Part shown: positions 50,643 to 62,913 of the stretch, piece by piece
How positions within the stretch are numbered: position 1 is the stretch's first letter
How the letters are laid out: each line of letters starts with the position of its first letter
Assembly: GCF_901709675.1 (NCBI RefSeq)
Contig: NC_051094.1
Coordinates: 14,323,501 to 14,387,500, forward strand
DNA from: Syngnathus acus
Taxonomy: Eukaryota > Chordata > Actinopteri > Syngnathiformes > Syngnathidae
Direction of reading: 5' to 3'
Length of the DNA stretch: 64,000 bases
Translations under genes and position numbers: made by a program
Notes under the pieces: generated by a model
What the model was told of the DNA's origin: nothing
Database searches by the model: none
Seen by the model: the letters and a program-made list of their open reading frames with translations, nothing else

Positions 50643-51543
50643 AGATGAAGCCTTGAAGCTTTCCATCCACATGCTTCACAAAAAAGTTAAGCTTGTGAGG
50701 TTTCATACGCACACTGACATGGTCAAAATTAGGTCTGGTATTTGTATATGGGATGTTTGATAATTTTGAGGCTAATGTCGTGGTATCAAATGAACTAACG
50801 ATATGCTGTTTATGATACTTACCTTACTTGAGTCAAAAAATGTTGGGAATTACTCATCTCATGGATCTCCATTTCTTAAGCCTTAAGAATACACAACGCA
50901 TGTCGTCATCGTTTAATATCATACCACATAATTCCATATGATTCAATACTTCTCCACATGATTCCTCATTCATATTTTGTCATTCAGCATTTCTACACAA
51001 ATTGCTTCATCTATTTTTACTGCAAAATTATAGGAATTGGCCTCACTTTTGGAGGAGAGTTTAAATCATTGTGCGGCTCAGATATGCCGTGTCAGGCCCC
51101 TTTTTGATTGGTTAGCTTTTTCCGGTGCAGAGCGCAGGGCTGAATCGCCACACAAGCGCAAGAAGAAGAACAAAAAATGTCTTGCTTGCTTCTTATTGTT
51201 CTTCCTAACAAGTCTTGACAAATATGGGGGCATAATCCTAAACATGATCTTGAAATGCTGAACAAAACTAAACCCAGTGTTTACACGGATAAAAACTAAG
51301 CAACTTGCCTCGAATATGAATTAAATGTATTTACTGTTAAAAAGCACAACCAAAATTAACACCATGTATAATAAACACTACTAAGATATCCAGAAGCCAG
51401 TTAACAATATCATCATCAATGCAAATACTCGTGAAGCCTGCTTAAAAATAAGGTGAAACCTTCACGGATCATTGATCATCTCCCCAACACACTCGGAATT
51501 CTCAATAGAGACTCTTTGGCAAGTGATTGAGCAGGCAACAGAG

Positions 51544-53183
51544 TTAGGTGTGGGCTACTGTGTGTTTGATTAAGCTTACCTTATGAGAGAATTTTTGGCC
51601 ACAAACTGAGCAGGAAAAAGGTTTCTCGCCAGTGTGGGTTCTTGTGTGCCTTTTTAAGTTTTGCTTTTGACTGAATTTTTGGCCACAAACTGAGCATGAA
51701 AAAGGTTTCTCACCAGTGTGACTTCTTGTATGAGTTTTCAAGTTACCCATGTAAGAGAATTTTTGGCCACAAACTGAGCATGAAAAAGGTTTCTCGCCAG
51801 TGTGGGTTCTTGTATGAAATGTTAGACTTGCCTCCCGAGAGAATTTTTGTCCACAAACTGAGCAGGAAAAAGGTTTCTCGCCAGTGTGGGTTCTTGTGTG
51901 CCTTTTTATGTTTTGCTTGCGATTGAATTTTTGGCCACAAACTGAGCATGAAAAAGGTTTCTCACCAGTGTGGATTCTTGTGTGCTCATTTAAATGTCCC
52001 ATCTGACCGAATTTTTGGCCACAAACTGAGCAGGAAAAGTTTTTCTCTCTTGTGTGCATTTTCATGTGTTGTTTCAAAACACTGTTATTAGCACATTTCC
52101 CACAGTGAGAACATTGCCTGTGTTTGTTTTGAGACTCATCATCAGCAGCAGCAGCAGGAACATGTGACGACACGTCATCACTATCTGATGGTGGAGCTGC
52201 TTGTGATCCTCCACAGTGGTCTCCATCACCTTCTCTGGTCATTGGTTGACTTGAGCTGCAACTTAGAGGCTCCGCCACTTTGCTCACCTCATGTTGACCC
52301 TCATCTAAACTCTTCACAGGAACACCAGTCAATGGCATCTTGCAGGTATCCTCCTCCTCTTTAATGTCGCAGGACTTCTCAGCCTCCTCTTTACTACAAG
52401 GCCGCTCCGGCTCTTCCTCCTCTTTTATGATGCAAAGAAACTTCTGCTCCATTTGTTCATTGAAGTGATGGACCTCTTTGCCCACATCTTCCTCTTTAAT
52501 GCAAGTGCGCTCCGGCTGCTTCGGACAAATAGCTTCACTGATGTCTGCCAAACATGACAAACACATATGAAAGTTACAGTTGAAAAGAAACTGGTTAAAG
52601 TCAAAGTCCCAATGTTTTGTCACACACACATCTGGGTGTGGTGAAATTTGTCCTCTGCATTTACCCCATACCCGTGTGATTTTGATCCATTCCCTGGGGG
52701 AGAGTGAGCAGCAGTGGTGGTGGTGATGCGCTCGGGAATCATTTTGTGATCTAACGCCCCAATTCCAACCCCTTAATGCTGAGTGCCAAGCAGGGAGGCA
52801 ATGGGTCCCATTTTTATAGTCTTTGGTATGACCCGGTCGGGGTTTGAACCCACAACCTTCCAGTCTCAGGGCGGACACATTACCACTGAGTTGAAAACTC
52901 AAATCTATACAAGGACTTTTTCAATCTGCCTATCACACATGATTTTAATCAAATTCTACTAAAAATAAATACTGGATACAAGGACTTTTTCAATCTGCCT
53001 ATCACACATGATTTTGATCAAATTCTACTAAAAATAAATACTGGAAGAGGATTCATAACAGAAACTAGACGTGTACTAACCTGCTCTGCGCAACACAACA
53101 TAAGGCTGCAGCCAAAGATGTTCCAGTCGTCGACGACTACGGTCCTTTTCCTTCACGTACTTTGCTGAGGTCCTTGCAGACAT
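51544..53183 (-). CDS. C2H2 zinc-finger protein ZNF-D (7 fingers)
   Basis: Coding exons 53081-53183 and 51544-52544, 367 residues, intact frame. The first finger has one residue less between Cys and helix than the other copies ([16 protein letters not shown]), and its linker is TREKNFSC instead of TGEKPFSC. Finger helices: NNSVLKQ, QMGHLNE, RKQNIKR, REASLTF, YMGNLKT, QKQNLKR, HKVSLIK. The consecutive pair REASLTF-YMGNLKT is the same as fingers 2-3 of ZNF-C, so C and D are closest relatives. The second intron carries the same SINE as ZNF-C, and the first intron the THAP element. Confidence 0.88.
52597..52890 (-). mobile_element. tRNA-derived SINE in ZNF-D intron 2
   Basis: Same family, orientation and insertion point as in ZNF-C (43136-43446). 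The tRNA-like head has lost about 10 nt (GACACATTACCACTGAGTTG where ZNF-C has ...ACCACTAGGCCACTGAGC). The shared position shows the insertion came before the C/D duplication. Confidence 0.75.
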
Positions 53184-53643
53184 TTTCACACTGCAATCAC
53201 AACACTTGTTCAATGATGGTTGGCTAATAAAAGTGTCTCTAGGGCAGCGGCGAGCGAGCCATTTGTTAAAGTAATTGAATATAGGTTATCCCGTATTTTT
53301 GCAATAGTATTTTGTGTTTTGTTAGATCAGAGGTGCCAAACTCATTTCACATTGTGGGCCACACATGGCCTCGGTCGACTTTTGCTTTCCCGCCTTTTCC
53401 GGACAGTACAAAACGTTGTTACCTGGAGAGTGGGCGTTGTTGTTTCATCAGATGTAGTACCACGTGTACTGACCGCCATTAAACAACCCAAGATCTGCCA
53501 ATAGAGGCTTTGCAGTCACGTGGTTTTATCACGTGATTTTGTGTTATGCCGCCATCTTGGCGGTCAACTAGTCAGCTCGTTCCTACGTGTTTGTATGGAT
53601 TGTCTGATTTCTGCGCTACGTTTTCACCGATTTCTTCCGAATT

Positions 53644-53862
53644 ATGGCTGATTTGCTATCCAACGAAGTTAGGCATTTGGATGAAGACTCCAAGAATCGT
53701 CACAGAGAGAAGTTGAACCTTGTTGGCACAACGGATCCGTACCTTTTACCGAGAAGCATGCTAAAATCGCCCGAGCATTTTGCAACAGCCGACCTGCCTG
53801 AACGCTCATATCCAGATATTTATAATTACCTCGTCGATTTGTTTTGTAATGGCATTTCATAA
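53644..53862 (+). pseudogene. N-terminal exon of a transposon protein (72 residues)
   Basis: MADLLSNEVRHLDEDSKNRH..., then DPYLLPRSMLKSPEHF and YPDIYNYLVD. It resembles the start of a family of fish and invertebrate proteins with later SWIM zinc-finger and YqaJ-type nuclease domains (weak memory, not checked). Here the frame ends after FCNGIS and nothing of the downstream domains follows, so only the first exon is present. Confidence 0.4.
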
Positions 53863-54226
53863 CTTGACATATTAAAAAACTGAATAGAGTGAAATCATTC
53901 AGATACTGTACCTGTCTGTTCAAGTTGCTACCATTTTTATTATTTGTTTATTTTTGCATGATGCCACATCTGATTGGCTTGAAAACTTAACCAATAAATA
54001 TAATTCAATATTTACATTGATAACGTTTTCAAGCATCATGAAAAAATAAACACAAAATAAAAACGGGGGGGTGAACTGAAGAAATCATCCCATTCCCTGC
54101 CTTGCTGCTCTTGCTGCCTTTCTAAAAATGCACCCAGCATTTTCAACAATCATATTTGTATCATCCCATATTGTATTATTTCACATTTTGTGAAACAAAT
54201 CAGGGGTGAATAGTTTGTTTACATAC

Positions 54227-54404
54227 CTGATATGAAGTCCTCATTGCATATCCTTGTGTAAATCGTAGGTTTCCATCGTTCACGACGAATATCCGCGATC
54301 CATTTATCACGTTTTTTCATGTTCGCCGGAAATCTATAGAAGCTAAGATTTGGTTTATCGCCTCGTCTATTGCTACATCCAACAGCACAGCAGGTATCCG
54401 GCAT
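54227..54404 (-). pseudogene. THAP zinc-finger exon
   Basis: MPDTCCAVGCSNRRGD starts at 54402-54404; YRFPANMKKRDKWIADIRRE and ICNEDFISG follow, ending at a consensus donor (TCAG/GTATGT at 54227). The C-x4-C pair, FYRFP and later W, P and C-x-x-H-type positions fit the C2CH THAP DNA-binding domain found in P-element transposases. The final Cys is present (ICNEDF), where THAP domains usually have C-x2-H; here the His position is Asp. No transposase follows. Confidence 0.65.
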
Positions 54405-55001
54405 TTTTAAGCTCAAATAGCAGCAGATATAACAAGAAAGCGTGTGTGAGTCGTTGACCGGCACTGAAAAGTTGACCGCCATGATGGCCGCCAAGCTAAT
54501 GTGGGTAGCTTGATGACGTCAGCTGCAAAGCCTCTATAACAAACCAACTGTAATTCCGCATCTTTGTTCATCGACGGACATCTCAAACAACACGCAACGG
54601 ATGTCAACTTCAACTTGTTTTGTTTACAACGTGAACTTAAACTAACCCAATACACAAAACGACACATCTGACCTGTTTTAGCAAACGTGCTTACGCGTTA
54701 CCACCTGGTGGCATTGAGATTTAAAATCGGGAGCATGCCTGCCTGCAACCATCACTGCTAATCCTCGACTTTGAGTTTTCCCACAGTACAGTATTACTCT
54801 TGGTACAGGCAAGAACCAGCACGTGATGATGGCTAATTTGAGATCGAACATTCGTCGAGGATAAGCAAGTTAGATATCATAAAGTTAGGACTGTTGTAAG
54901 TACCATGCTAATAAAAGCGGCCCGTACTTCTGTACTGCAAGCAAGCAGTACAACAAATAACGCTGCAAACATGATAACTTAGGTCCATTGTCGTAACTTA
55001 C

Positions 55002-55085
55002 CTCTTTCGTCGTTGCGGTCGTCGTGTAGCTGATGTTACTGATTCACCACATAAGTTGCGTGTTTATCTGATGCAGCCGAATCGA
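55002..55085 (-). promoter_or_regulatory. ZNF-D TATA promoter and non-coding exon 1
   Basis: TATAAA on minus at 55110-55115, non-coding exon ending at 55002 with GTAAGT. Confidence 0.6.
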
Positions 55086-55416
55086 AGGCGACACGCTTCC
55101 GTTTGAGTTTTTATACCAAGCGCGGTTTTGTTGTCGTCGCTTTATTTCCTGTCACGTAATGATGATGTCATTTGAGTGAGGTCCCTGCTGCCCTCTAGCG
55201 AAGGACCGTGGGACGTTTAATGTTGTTGCCCAGCAAACTAACAAACCAAGGTGGCGTGCAAAAAAAAAAAAAAGTCGAAGTTTAGCACACACACAAAAAA
55301 AAACTCGAACAGATTTTAATAGCATACTAGCGTGCGTTTGTCGTATGTGTGTTGTTTAACACTAGAGTTAACTAACCGGAACTCTTTCAGCCGCTTGTGC
55401 GTCATTGATGGCAGAT

Positions 55417-55692
55417 TCAAGATTTTTTTTTATTGGTCATGTTTGAGAATGCCAAATAAGGAATTTGACTTCGGTACATCTCAGCCTCTGTTCAACATTT
55501 AACAACACACAGGACAATTGCGGAAATTGACAAATATTCTCCAACATCCCCTGATCTGAAATTCCCAGGAGGGCAAGGAAAAACTCAAAACTAATTTTAG
55601 GGGAAATGAGAAACCTTGAGAAGAGACCACAGATGGGAGGATCCCCCTTCCAGGATGAGAAGGCTGCAATGGATGCAGAGAGGACACATCGT
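55417..55692 (-). repeat. 275-nt interspersed repeat, unit 5 copy
   Basis: Complete copy flanked by AGAT (55413-55416 and 55693-55696). Confidence 0.55.
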
Positions 55693-56616
55693 AGATGAAG
55701 CCTTGAAGCTTTCCATCCACGTGCTTCACAAAAATTTAAGCTTGTGACGTTTCATACGCACACTGACAGCCAAAGCCTTCATTATCAAAATTAGGTCTGG
55801 TATTTGCATATGTGATCTGTTTGATTATTTTGAGGCTAATGTCGTGGTATCAAATGAACAAACGATATGCTGCTTATGATACTTCCCTTACTTGAGTCAA
55901 AAAATATTGGGAATTACTCACATCTTATGGATCTCCATTTCTTAAGCCTTAAGAATACACATAACGCGTGTTGTCATCGTTTAATATCATACCACATAAT
56001 TCCATATGTTTCAATACTTCTCCACATGATTCCACATTCATATTTTGTCATTCAGCATTTCTACACAAACTGCTTCATCTATTTTTACTGCAAAATGATA
56101 GGAATTGGCCTCACTTTTGGAGGAGAGTTTAAGTCATTGTGGGGCTCAGATATGCCGTGTCAGGCCGCTTTTTGATTGGTTAGCTTTTTCCGGTGCAGAA
56201 CGCAGGGCTGAATCGCCACACAAGCGCAAGAAGAAAAAAAAAAATGTCTTGCTTGCTTCTTATTGTTCTTCCTAACAAGTCTTGACAAATATGTGGGCAT
56301 AATCCTAAACATGATCATGAAATGCTGAACAAAACTAAACCCAGTGTTTACACGGATAAAAACTAAGCAACTTGTCTCGAATATGAATTTAATGTATTTA
56401 CTGTTAAAAACCACAACCAAAACCAAAATTAACACCATGTATAATAAAAACTACAAAGATATCCGGAAGCCAGTTAACGATATGATCATCGATGCAAAAA
56501 CTCATGAAGTCTGCTTAAATAGAAGGTGAAACCTTCACAGATCTTTGCTCATCTCCCCAACACACTCAAAATTTTCAATAGCGACTCTTTGACAAGTGAC
56601 TGAGCAGGCAACAGGG

Positions 56617-57967
56617 TTAGGTGTGGGCTACTGTGTGCTTGATTAAGCTTACCCTCCGTCTGAATTTTTGGCCACAAACTAAGCATGAAAAAGGTATCTC
56701 GCCAGTGTGGACTCTTGAGTGACTTCTTAAGTTTCCCTTCTGAGAGAATTTTTGGCCACACACTGAGCATGAAAAAGATTTCTCACCAGTGTGGGTTCTT
56801 GCGTGACTTTTTAAGTGTGCCTTTTGCCTGAATTTCTGGCCACAAACTGAGCATGAAAAAGGTTTCTCGTCAGTGTGGATTCTTGTGTGCATTTTTAAAT
56901 GTGCACTCATTCTGAATTTTTTGCCACAAACTGAGCATGAAAAAGGTTTTTCGCCAATGTGGACTCTTGTATGAGTTTTCAAGTTTCCCTTCTGAGAGAA
57001 TTTTTGTCCACAAACTGAGCAGGAGAAAGGTTTCTCGCCAGTGTGGGTTCTTGTGTGCGCAGTTAAATAGTCCCTTCGAGAGAATATTTGGCCACAAACT
57101 GAACATGAAAAAGGTTTCTCACCAGTGTGGGTTCTTGTATGAAATGTTAGACTTCCCTTCTGAGAGAATTTTTGGCCACAAACTGAGCAGGAAAAGTTTT
57201 TCTCTCTTGTGTACATTTTCATGTGTTGTTTCAAAACAGTGTTATTAGCACAACATTTCCCACACTGAGAACATTGCCTGTGTTTGTTGTGAGACTCATC
57301 ACCAGCAGCAGCAGGAACATGTGACGACACATTTAATCTATCTAATGGTGAAGCTGCTCGTGATCCTCCACAGTGGTCTCCATCACCTTCTCTGGTCATT
57401 GTTTGACTTGAGGTGCAGCTTGGAGGCTCCGCCCCTTTGCTCACCTCCTGTTGACCTTCATCTAAACTCTTCACAGGAACACCAGTCAATGGCATCTTGC
57501 AGGTATCCTCCTCATCCTCCTCCTCTTTAATGTTGCAGGACTCCTCTCCCTCCTCTTTACTACAAGGCCGCTCAGGCTCTTCCTCCTCTTTTATGGTGCA
57601 AAGAAACTTCTGCTCCATTTGTTCATTGAAGTGATGGACCTCTTTGCCCACATCTTCCTCTTTAATGCAAGTGCGCTCCGGCTGCTTCGGACAAATAGCT
57701 TCACTGATGTCTGCAAAACACATATGAAAGTTACAGTTGAAGAGAAACTGGTCAAACCTATACTAGGACATTTTTAATCTGCCCATCACACATGATTTTG
57801 ATCAAATTCTACTAAACATAAATACTGGAAGAGGATTCACAACAGAAACTAGACGTGTACTAACCTGCTCTGCATAACACAACATAAGGCTGCAGCCAAA
57901 GATGTTCCAGTCGTCGACGACTACGGTCCTTTTCCTTCACGTACTTTGCTGAGGTCCTTGCAGACAT
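56617..57967 (-). CDS. C2H2 zinc-finger protein ZNF-E (8 fingers)
   Basis: Coding exons 57865-57967 and 56617-57710, 398 residues, intact. In the acidic region it reads [11 protein letters not shown], and the alanine site is PAAGDESH. Linker after finger 1 is TREKNFSC. Finger helices: [56 protein letters not shown]. The last linker is [12 protein letters not shown] (Ile for Lys). Intron 2 has lost the block between the acceptor and CACATATG seen in other units. The first intron contains the 2.6-kb LINE. Confidence 0.88.
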
Positions 57968-58281
57968 TTTCACACTGCAATCACAACACTTGTTCAATGA
58001 TGTTTGGCTAATAAAAGTGTCTCTAGGGCAGCGGCGAGCGAGCCATTTGTTGAAGTAATGGAATATAGGTTATCCCTTATTCACGCAATAGTATTTTGTG
58101 TTGTGCTAGATCAGAGGCGCCAAACTCATTTCGCATTGTGGGCCACACACGGCCTCGGTCGACTTTTGCTTTCCCGCCTTTTCCGGACAGTACAAAACTT
58201 TGTTACCTGGAGAGTGGGCGTTGTTGTTTCATCAGCTGTAGTACCACGTGTACTGACCGCCATTAAACAACCCAAGATCTT

Positions 58282-60838
58282 CAAAGTCAAAAGTCAAAGT
58301 CAAAGTCAGCTTTATTGTCAATCCCTTCATATGTCAAGACACACAAAGAAACCGAAATTCCGTTTCCTCCATCCCACGGTGACGAGACATACAAGTAGGC
58401 GACACAAAACAAAAACAAGAAGGCACAAACCATAAATAATAAATAATAAATAAAATAAAATGAGCGATGAATAAAAACAGACCAATAACCCATTGAATAT
58501 GAGGGGCAAAACCGAGCCAGTGAGCATACAGCAAGAACAGGACGCTACGCTGAAAGGGGGAGCGAGTTCAGGATCCTAACAGCCTGGAGTACGAAGCTGT
58601 TGGAAAGTCTGGTGGTGCGGGAGCGCAGGCTCCTGTACCGCCTCCCAGAGGGCAGAAGTTCAAACAAAGAGTGAGCGGGGTGACTCACATCACTCACAAT
58701 CTTGGTCGCCTTGCGAGTGAGATGGGAGGTGTAAATGTCCTTCAAGGAGGGGAGAGAAGCACCAATAGTCTTACTAGCCGTTTTCACAATGCGCTGCAGG
58801 GCCTTCAAGTCTTGGTCAGTGCAGCTGCCACCCCAGACAGCAATACAGCTGGAGAGGACGCTCTCAATGGTGCCGCGGTAAAAAGTAGTCATGACGGCCG
58901 GAGGAGTCCCCGCTCGCCTGAGTTTCCGAAGGAAGTACAGGCGGCGCTGGGCCTTCTTCGCCAGCGACGCGGTGTTGGTGGACCAGGAGAGATCCTCACT
59001 GATGTGCACCCCCAGGAACCTGGCGCTGCTCACTCTCTCCACCACAGCACCGTCGATGGTCAGCGGCAGGTGTTGGGCGTGACCCTTCCGGAAGTCAACG
59101 ACAATCTCCTTGGTCTTGTCGACGTTCAGCAGGAGGTTGTTGTCCCTGCACCACGCGGTCAGAAGGTCAACCTCCAGCCTGTATTGAGTCTCGTCTCCCT
59201 TGGTGATGAGACCCACCAGAGTCGTGTCGTCAGCAAACTTCACTATGCGGTTGCCGCTGCAGGTGGCAGCGCAGTCATGCGTCAGGAGGGTGAAGAGCAG
59301 CGGACTGAGCACGCAGCCTTGGGGGGGCCCCTGTGCTCAGTGTGATGCTGGCGGAGATCTTGTCGCCAACACGTACCACCTGTGGCCTCTGACAGAGGAA
59401 GTCCAGTAGCCAGTTGCAGAGGCCGGTACTGAGGCCCAGCTTGTCAAGTTTGCCGATGAGACGCTGCGGCACAATGGTGTTGAAGGCAGAACTGAAGTCC
59501 ACAAACAGCAACCTCACATACGAGTCCTTCCCCTCCAGGTGGGTGAGGGCCGAGTGGAGGGCAGAGCAGATGGCATCCTCAGAGGACCGTTTGGCTCGGT
59601 ACGCAAACTGGAAGGGGTCAATGGTGGGGGGGAGAACTGACCGGATGTGCTCCAAGACAAGCCGCTCAAAGCACTTCATGACGATGGGCGTAAGTGCCAC
59701 GGGGCGGTAGTCATTGAAGCAGGACGGAGCAGGCTTCTTCGGCACAGGTACGATGGTGGCTGCTTTGAAACTCGACGGGACGATGGCCTGCTGCAGGGAA
59801 GTGTTAAAGATGTCCGTGAAGACACCCGTCAGCTCACCAGCGCAGTCCTTCAGCGCTCGACCCGGGATGTTGTCCGGGCCCGCCGCCTTACGGATGTCGA
59901 TAGCGGCAAGCGTCCTCCTCACGCTGTCGGCGGAGAGGCACAGGGGCAGCTCGTGGGAAGGGGGAGTGGCCTTCAGCGGGCAAGTGCTGTTCTGAGCGTC
60001 GAAGCGAGCAAAGAAGCGGTTGAGGTCATTGAGCAGACGGACGTCGCCATCACAGCTCTGCGGCGCGGGCTTGTAGTCCGTGATGGTCTGAATGCCCTGC
60101 CAAAGGCGCCGTGCGTCCCTGCTGTCCTTGAAGTGGGCGGTAATTTTGCCCGAGAACGCCCTCTTCGCTTCTTTGATGCCCCGGGACAGGTCGGCCCTCG
60201 CAGTCCTCAAGCCAGCCTCATCCCCCGCCCGGAAGGCTTTGTCCCTGGCCCTCAGCAGCCTGAAGACAGCCCCCGTCAGCCATGGCTTCCGGTTTGCCCG
60301 AGTGACGACGGATACCGAGTGTGTCACATCATCAATGCACTTCCCGATGTAGGAGGAAACAGAGTCAGTATACTCCTCAATGTCCGCCCGACCGTCGCAA
60401 GTGGCCGCCCTCCTAAACACGTCCCAGTCGGTAGAGCCAAAGCAGTCACGAAGCGCATCAGAGGCACCCTCAGGCCACACCCGCACCCGCTTGCGAACTG
60501 GTCTGGATGTTCTCACCTTTTGTCTGTATGCGGGCAAAAGCATAACAGTGAGATGGTCAGAAAGCCCAAGATGGGGGAGGGGGGCGGCTTTGAAAGCTCC
60601 CTTATGCGAAGAGTAGACCAGGTCCAGGAAGCTGTCGCCACGCGTAGGAAAATCAACATGCTGGTAAAGCCTCGGAAAAACAGACTTCAGATTAGCATGA
60701 TTAAAATCCCCAGCGAAGATGGTGAAACCGTCAGGGTGCGCTGTCTGTTGGTCACTGACAGCCTGGTACAGTTCACTAAGAGCCGCGACCCTGTCGCCTC
60801 CGATGTTGGAAGGCGGGATGTAAACCGCGACCAGCAGA
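58282..60838 (-). mobile_element. 5'-truncated CR1/L2-superclade LINE in ZNF-E intron 1
   Basis: The minus-strand 3' end is a (GACTTT)n tail at 58282-58306. The site in other units reads AGATCTTGCCAATAAC; here ATCTT occurs on both sides (58277-58281 and 60839-60843), a probable short target duplication. The 5' end is cut inside the endonuclease, starting LLVAVYIPPSN. 58307-58544 is the 3'UTR, containing TCAGCTTTATTGTCAATCCC. It is the only LINE in the window with a readable protein. Confidence 0.85.
58545..60838 (-). pseudogene. LINE ORF2 protein: endonuclease (partial) and reverse transcriptase, one frameshift
   Basis: From 60838: endonuclease motifs YIPPS, GDFNHANL, FLDLVYSS and LGLSDH (catalytic Asp/His region), but the N-terminal third is missing. 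Then the reverse transcriptase: PVPKKPAPSCFNDYRPVALT, FAYRAKRSSEDA, LFVDFSSAFNTI, a broken STGAP(QGC)VLSPLLF motif, and KFADDTTLVGLI with the catalytic Asp pair. The break is in a run of seven G on plus near 59320-59326 (GGGGCCCCCCCAAGG on minus), one base more than the frame needs; upstream frame 59275-60838 and downstream frame 58545-59312 overlap there. FADD points to the CR1/L2/Rex group. Reaction: target-primed reverse transcription; this copy is dead by truncation. Confidence 0.8.
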
Positions 60839-61314
60839 ATCTTGCCAATAACAAACCAACTGTAACCCCAAATCTTTGTTTGTTCAGCGACGGACATCTC
60901 AAACAACACGCAACGGATGTCAACTTCAACTTGTTTTGTTTACAACGTGAACTTAAACTAACCCAATACACAAAACGACACATCGGACCTGTTTTAGCAA
61001 ACGTGCTTACGTGTTACCATCTGGTGGCATTGAGATTTAAAATCGGGAGCATGCCTTCCTGCAAGCGTCACTGCTAATCCTCGACTTTGAGTTTTTCCAC
61101 AGTACAGTATTACTCTTAGCACAGGCAAGAACCAGCACGTGATGATGGCTCATTTGAGATCGAACATTCGTCGAGGATAATCAAGTTAGATATAAAGTAA
61201 GGACTGTTGTAAGTACCATGCTAATGAAAGCGGCCCGCACTTCTGTACTGCAACCAAGCAGTACAACAAATAACGCTGCAAACATGATAACTTAGGTCCA
61301 TTGTCGTAACTTAC

Positions 61315-61398
61315 CTCTTTCGTCGTTGCGGTCGTCGTGTAGCTGATGTTCTGATTCACCACATAAGTTGCGTGTTTATCTGATGCAGCCGAATGGAA
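61315..61398 (-). promoter_or_regulatory. ZNF-E TATA promoter and non-coding exon 1
   Basis: TATAAA on minus at 61423-61428, non-coding exon ending at 61315 with GTAAGT. Confidence 0.6.
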
Positions 61399-61736
61399 GG
61401 CGACACGCTTCCGTTTTGAGTTTTTATACCAAGCGCGGTTTTGCTGTCGTCGCTTTATTTCCTGTCACGTAATGATGATGTCATTTGAGTGGGGCCCCTG
61501 CCGCCCTCTAGCGAAGGACCGTGGGACGTTGAATGTTGTTGTTGCCCAGCAAACTAACAAACCTAGGTGACGTGCAAAAAAAAAAAAAAAGTCGAAGTTT
61601 TCCACACATACACTCAACAAAAACGCGAATAGATTTTAATAGCATACTAACGTGTGTTTGTCGTATGTGTGTTGTTTAACACTAGAGTTAACTAACCAGA
61701 AGTCTTTCAGCCGTTTGTGCGTCATTGATGCCAGAT

Positions 61737-62011
61737 TCAAGATTTTTTTTATTGGTCATGTTTGAAAATGCCAAATAAGGAATTTGACTTCGGTACATCT
61801 CAGCCTCTGTTCAACATTTAAAAACACACAGGACAATTGCGAAAATTGACAAATATTCTCCAACATCCCCTGATCTTAAATTCCCAGGAGGGCAAGGAAA
61901 AACTCAAAACTAATTTTAGGGGAAATGAGAAACCTTGAGAAGAGACCACAGATGGGAGGATCCCCCTTCCAGGATGACAAGGCTGCAATGGATGCAGAGA
62001 GGACACATCGT
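61737..62011 (-). repeat. 275-nt interspersed repeat, unit 6 copy
   Basis: Complete copy flanked by AGAT (61733-61736 and 62012-62015). Confidence 0.55.
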
Positions 62012-62913
62012 AGATGAAGCCTTGAAGCTTTCCATCCACGTGCTTCACACAAAAGTTAAGCTTGTGAGGTTTCATACGCACACTGACCTGGTCAAAATTA
62101 GGTCTGGTATTTGTATATGTGATGTTTGATAATTTTGAGGCTAATGTCGTGGTATCAAATGAACTAACGATATGCTCTTTATGACACTTACCTTAATTGA
62201 GTCAAAAAATATTGGGAATTACTCACATCTTATGGATCTCCATTTCTTAAGCCTTAAGAATACACATAACGCGTGTTGTCATCGTTTAATATCATACCAC
62301 ATAATTCCATATGATTCAATACTTCTCCACATGATTCCACATTCATATTTTGTCATTCAGCATTTCTACACAAACTGCTTCATCTATTTTTACTGCAAAA
62401 TGATAGGAATTGGCCTCACTTTTGGAGGAGAATTTAAATCATTGTGGGGCTCAGATATGCCGTGTCAGGCCGCTTTTTGATTGGTTAGCTTTTTCCGGTG
62501 CAGAGCGCAGGGCTGAATCGCCACACAACCACATGAAGAAAAAAAAATGTCTTGCTTGCTTCTTATTGTTCTTCCTAATAAGTCTTGACAAATATGGGGG
62601 CATAATCCTAAACGTGATCATGAAATGCTGAACAAAACTAAACCCAGTGTTTACACGGATAAAAACTAAGCAACTTGTCTCGAATATGAATTTAATGTAT
62701 TTACTGTTAAAAAGCACAACCAAAATTAACACCATGTATAATAAAAACTACAAAGATATCCGGAAGCCAGTGAACGATATGATCATCGATGCAAAAACTC
62801 ATGAAGTCTGCTTAAATAGAAGGTGAAAGCTTCACAGATCTTTGCTCATCTCCCCAACACACTCAAAATTTTCAATAGCGACTCTTTGACAAGTGACTGA
62901 GCAGGCAACAGGG

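Larger units (their letters stand above)
53504..54535. mobile_element. 1.0-kb THAP-carrying DNA transposon in ZNF-D intron 1
   Basis: Begins GAGGCTTTGCAG and ends CTGCAAAGCCTCT; the same intron in other units reads GCCAATAACGAACC without it, so the insertion is flanked by AT or ATA. GCCGCCATCTTGGCGGTCAAC near the left end has its approximate complement (GACCGCCATGATGGCCGCC) near the right end, extending the arms. It carries one exon-like frame on each strand, pointing toward each other. Confidence 0.75.

Noticed and set aside
58671-61077. Long plus-strand frames opposite the LINE (58671-59345, 59647-61077)
   Set aside because: Antisense of the GC-rich reverse transcriptase frame; no domain on this strand.
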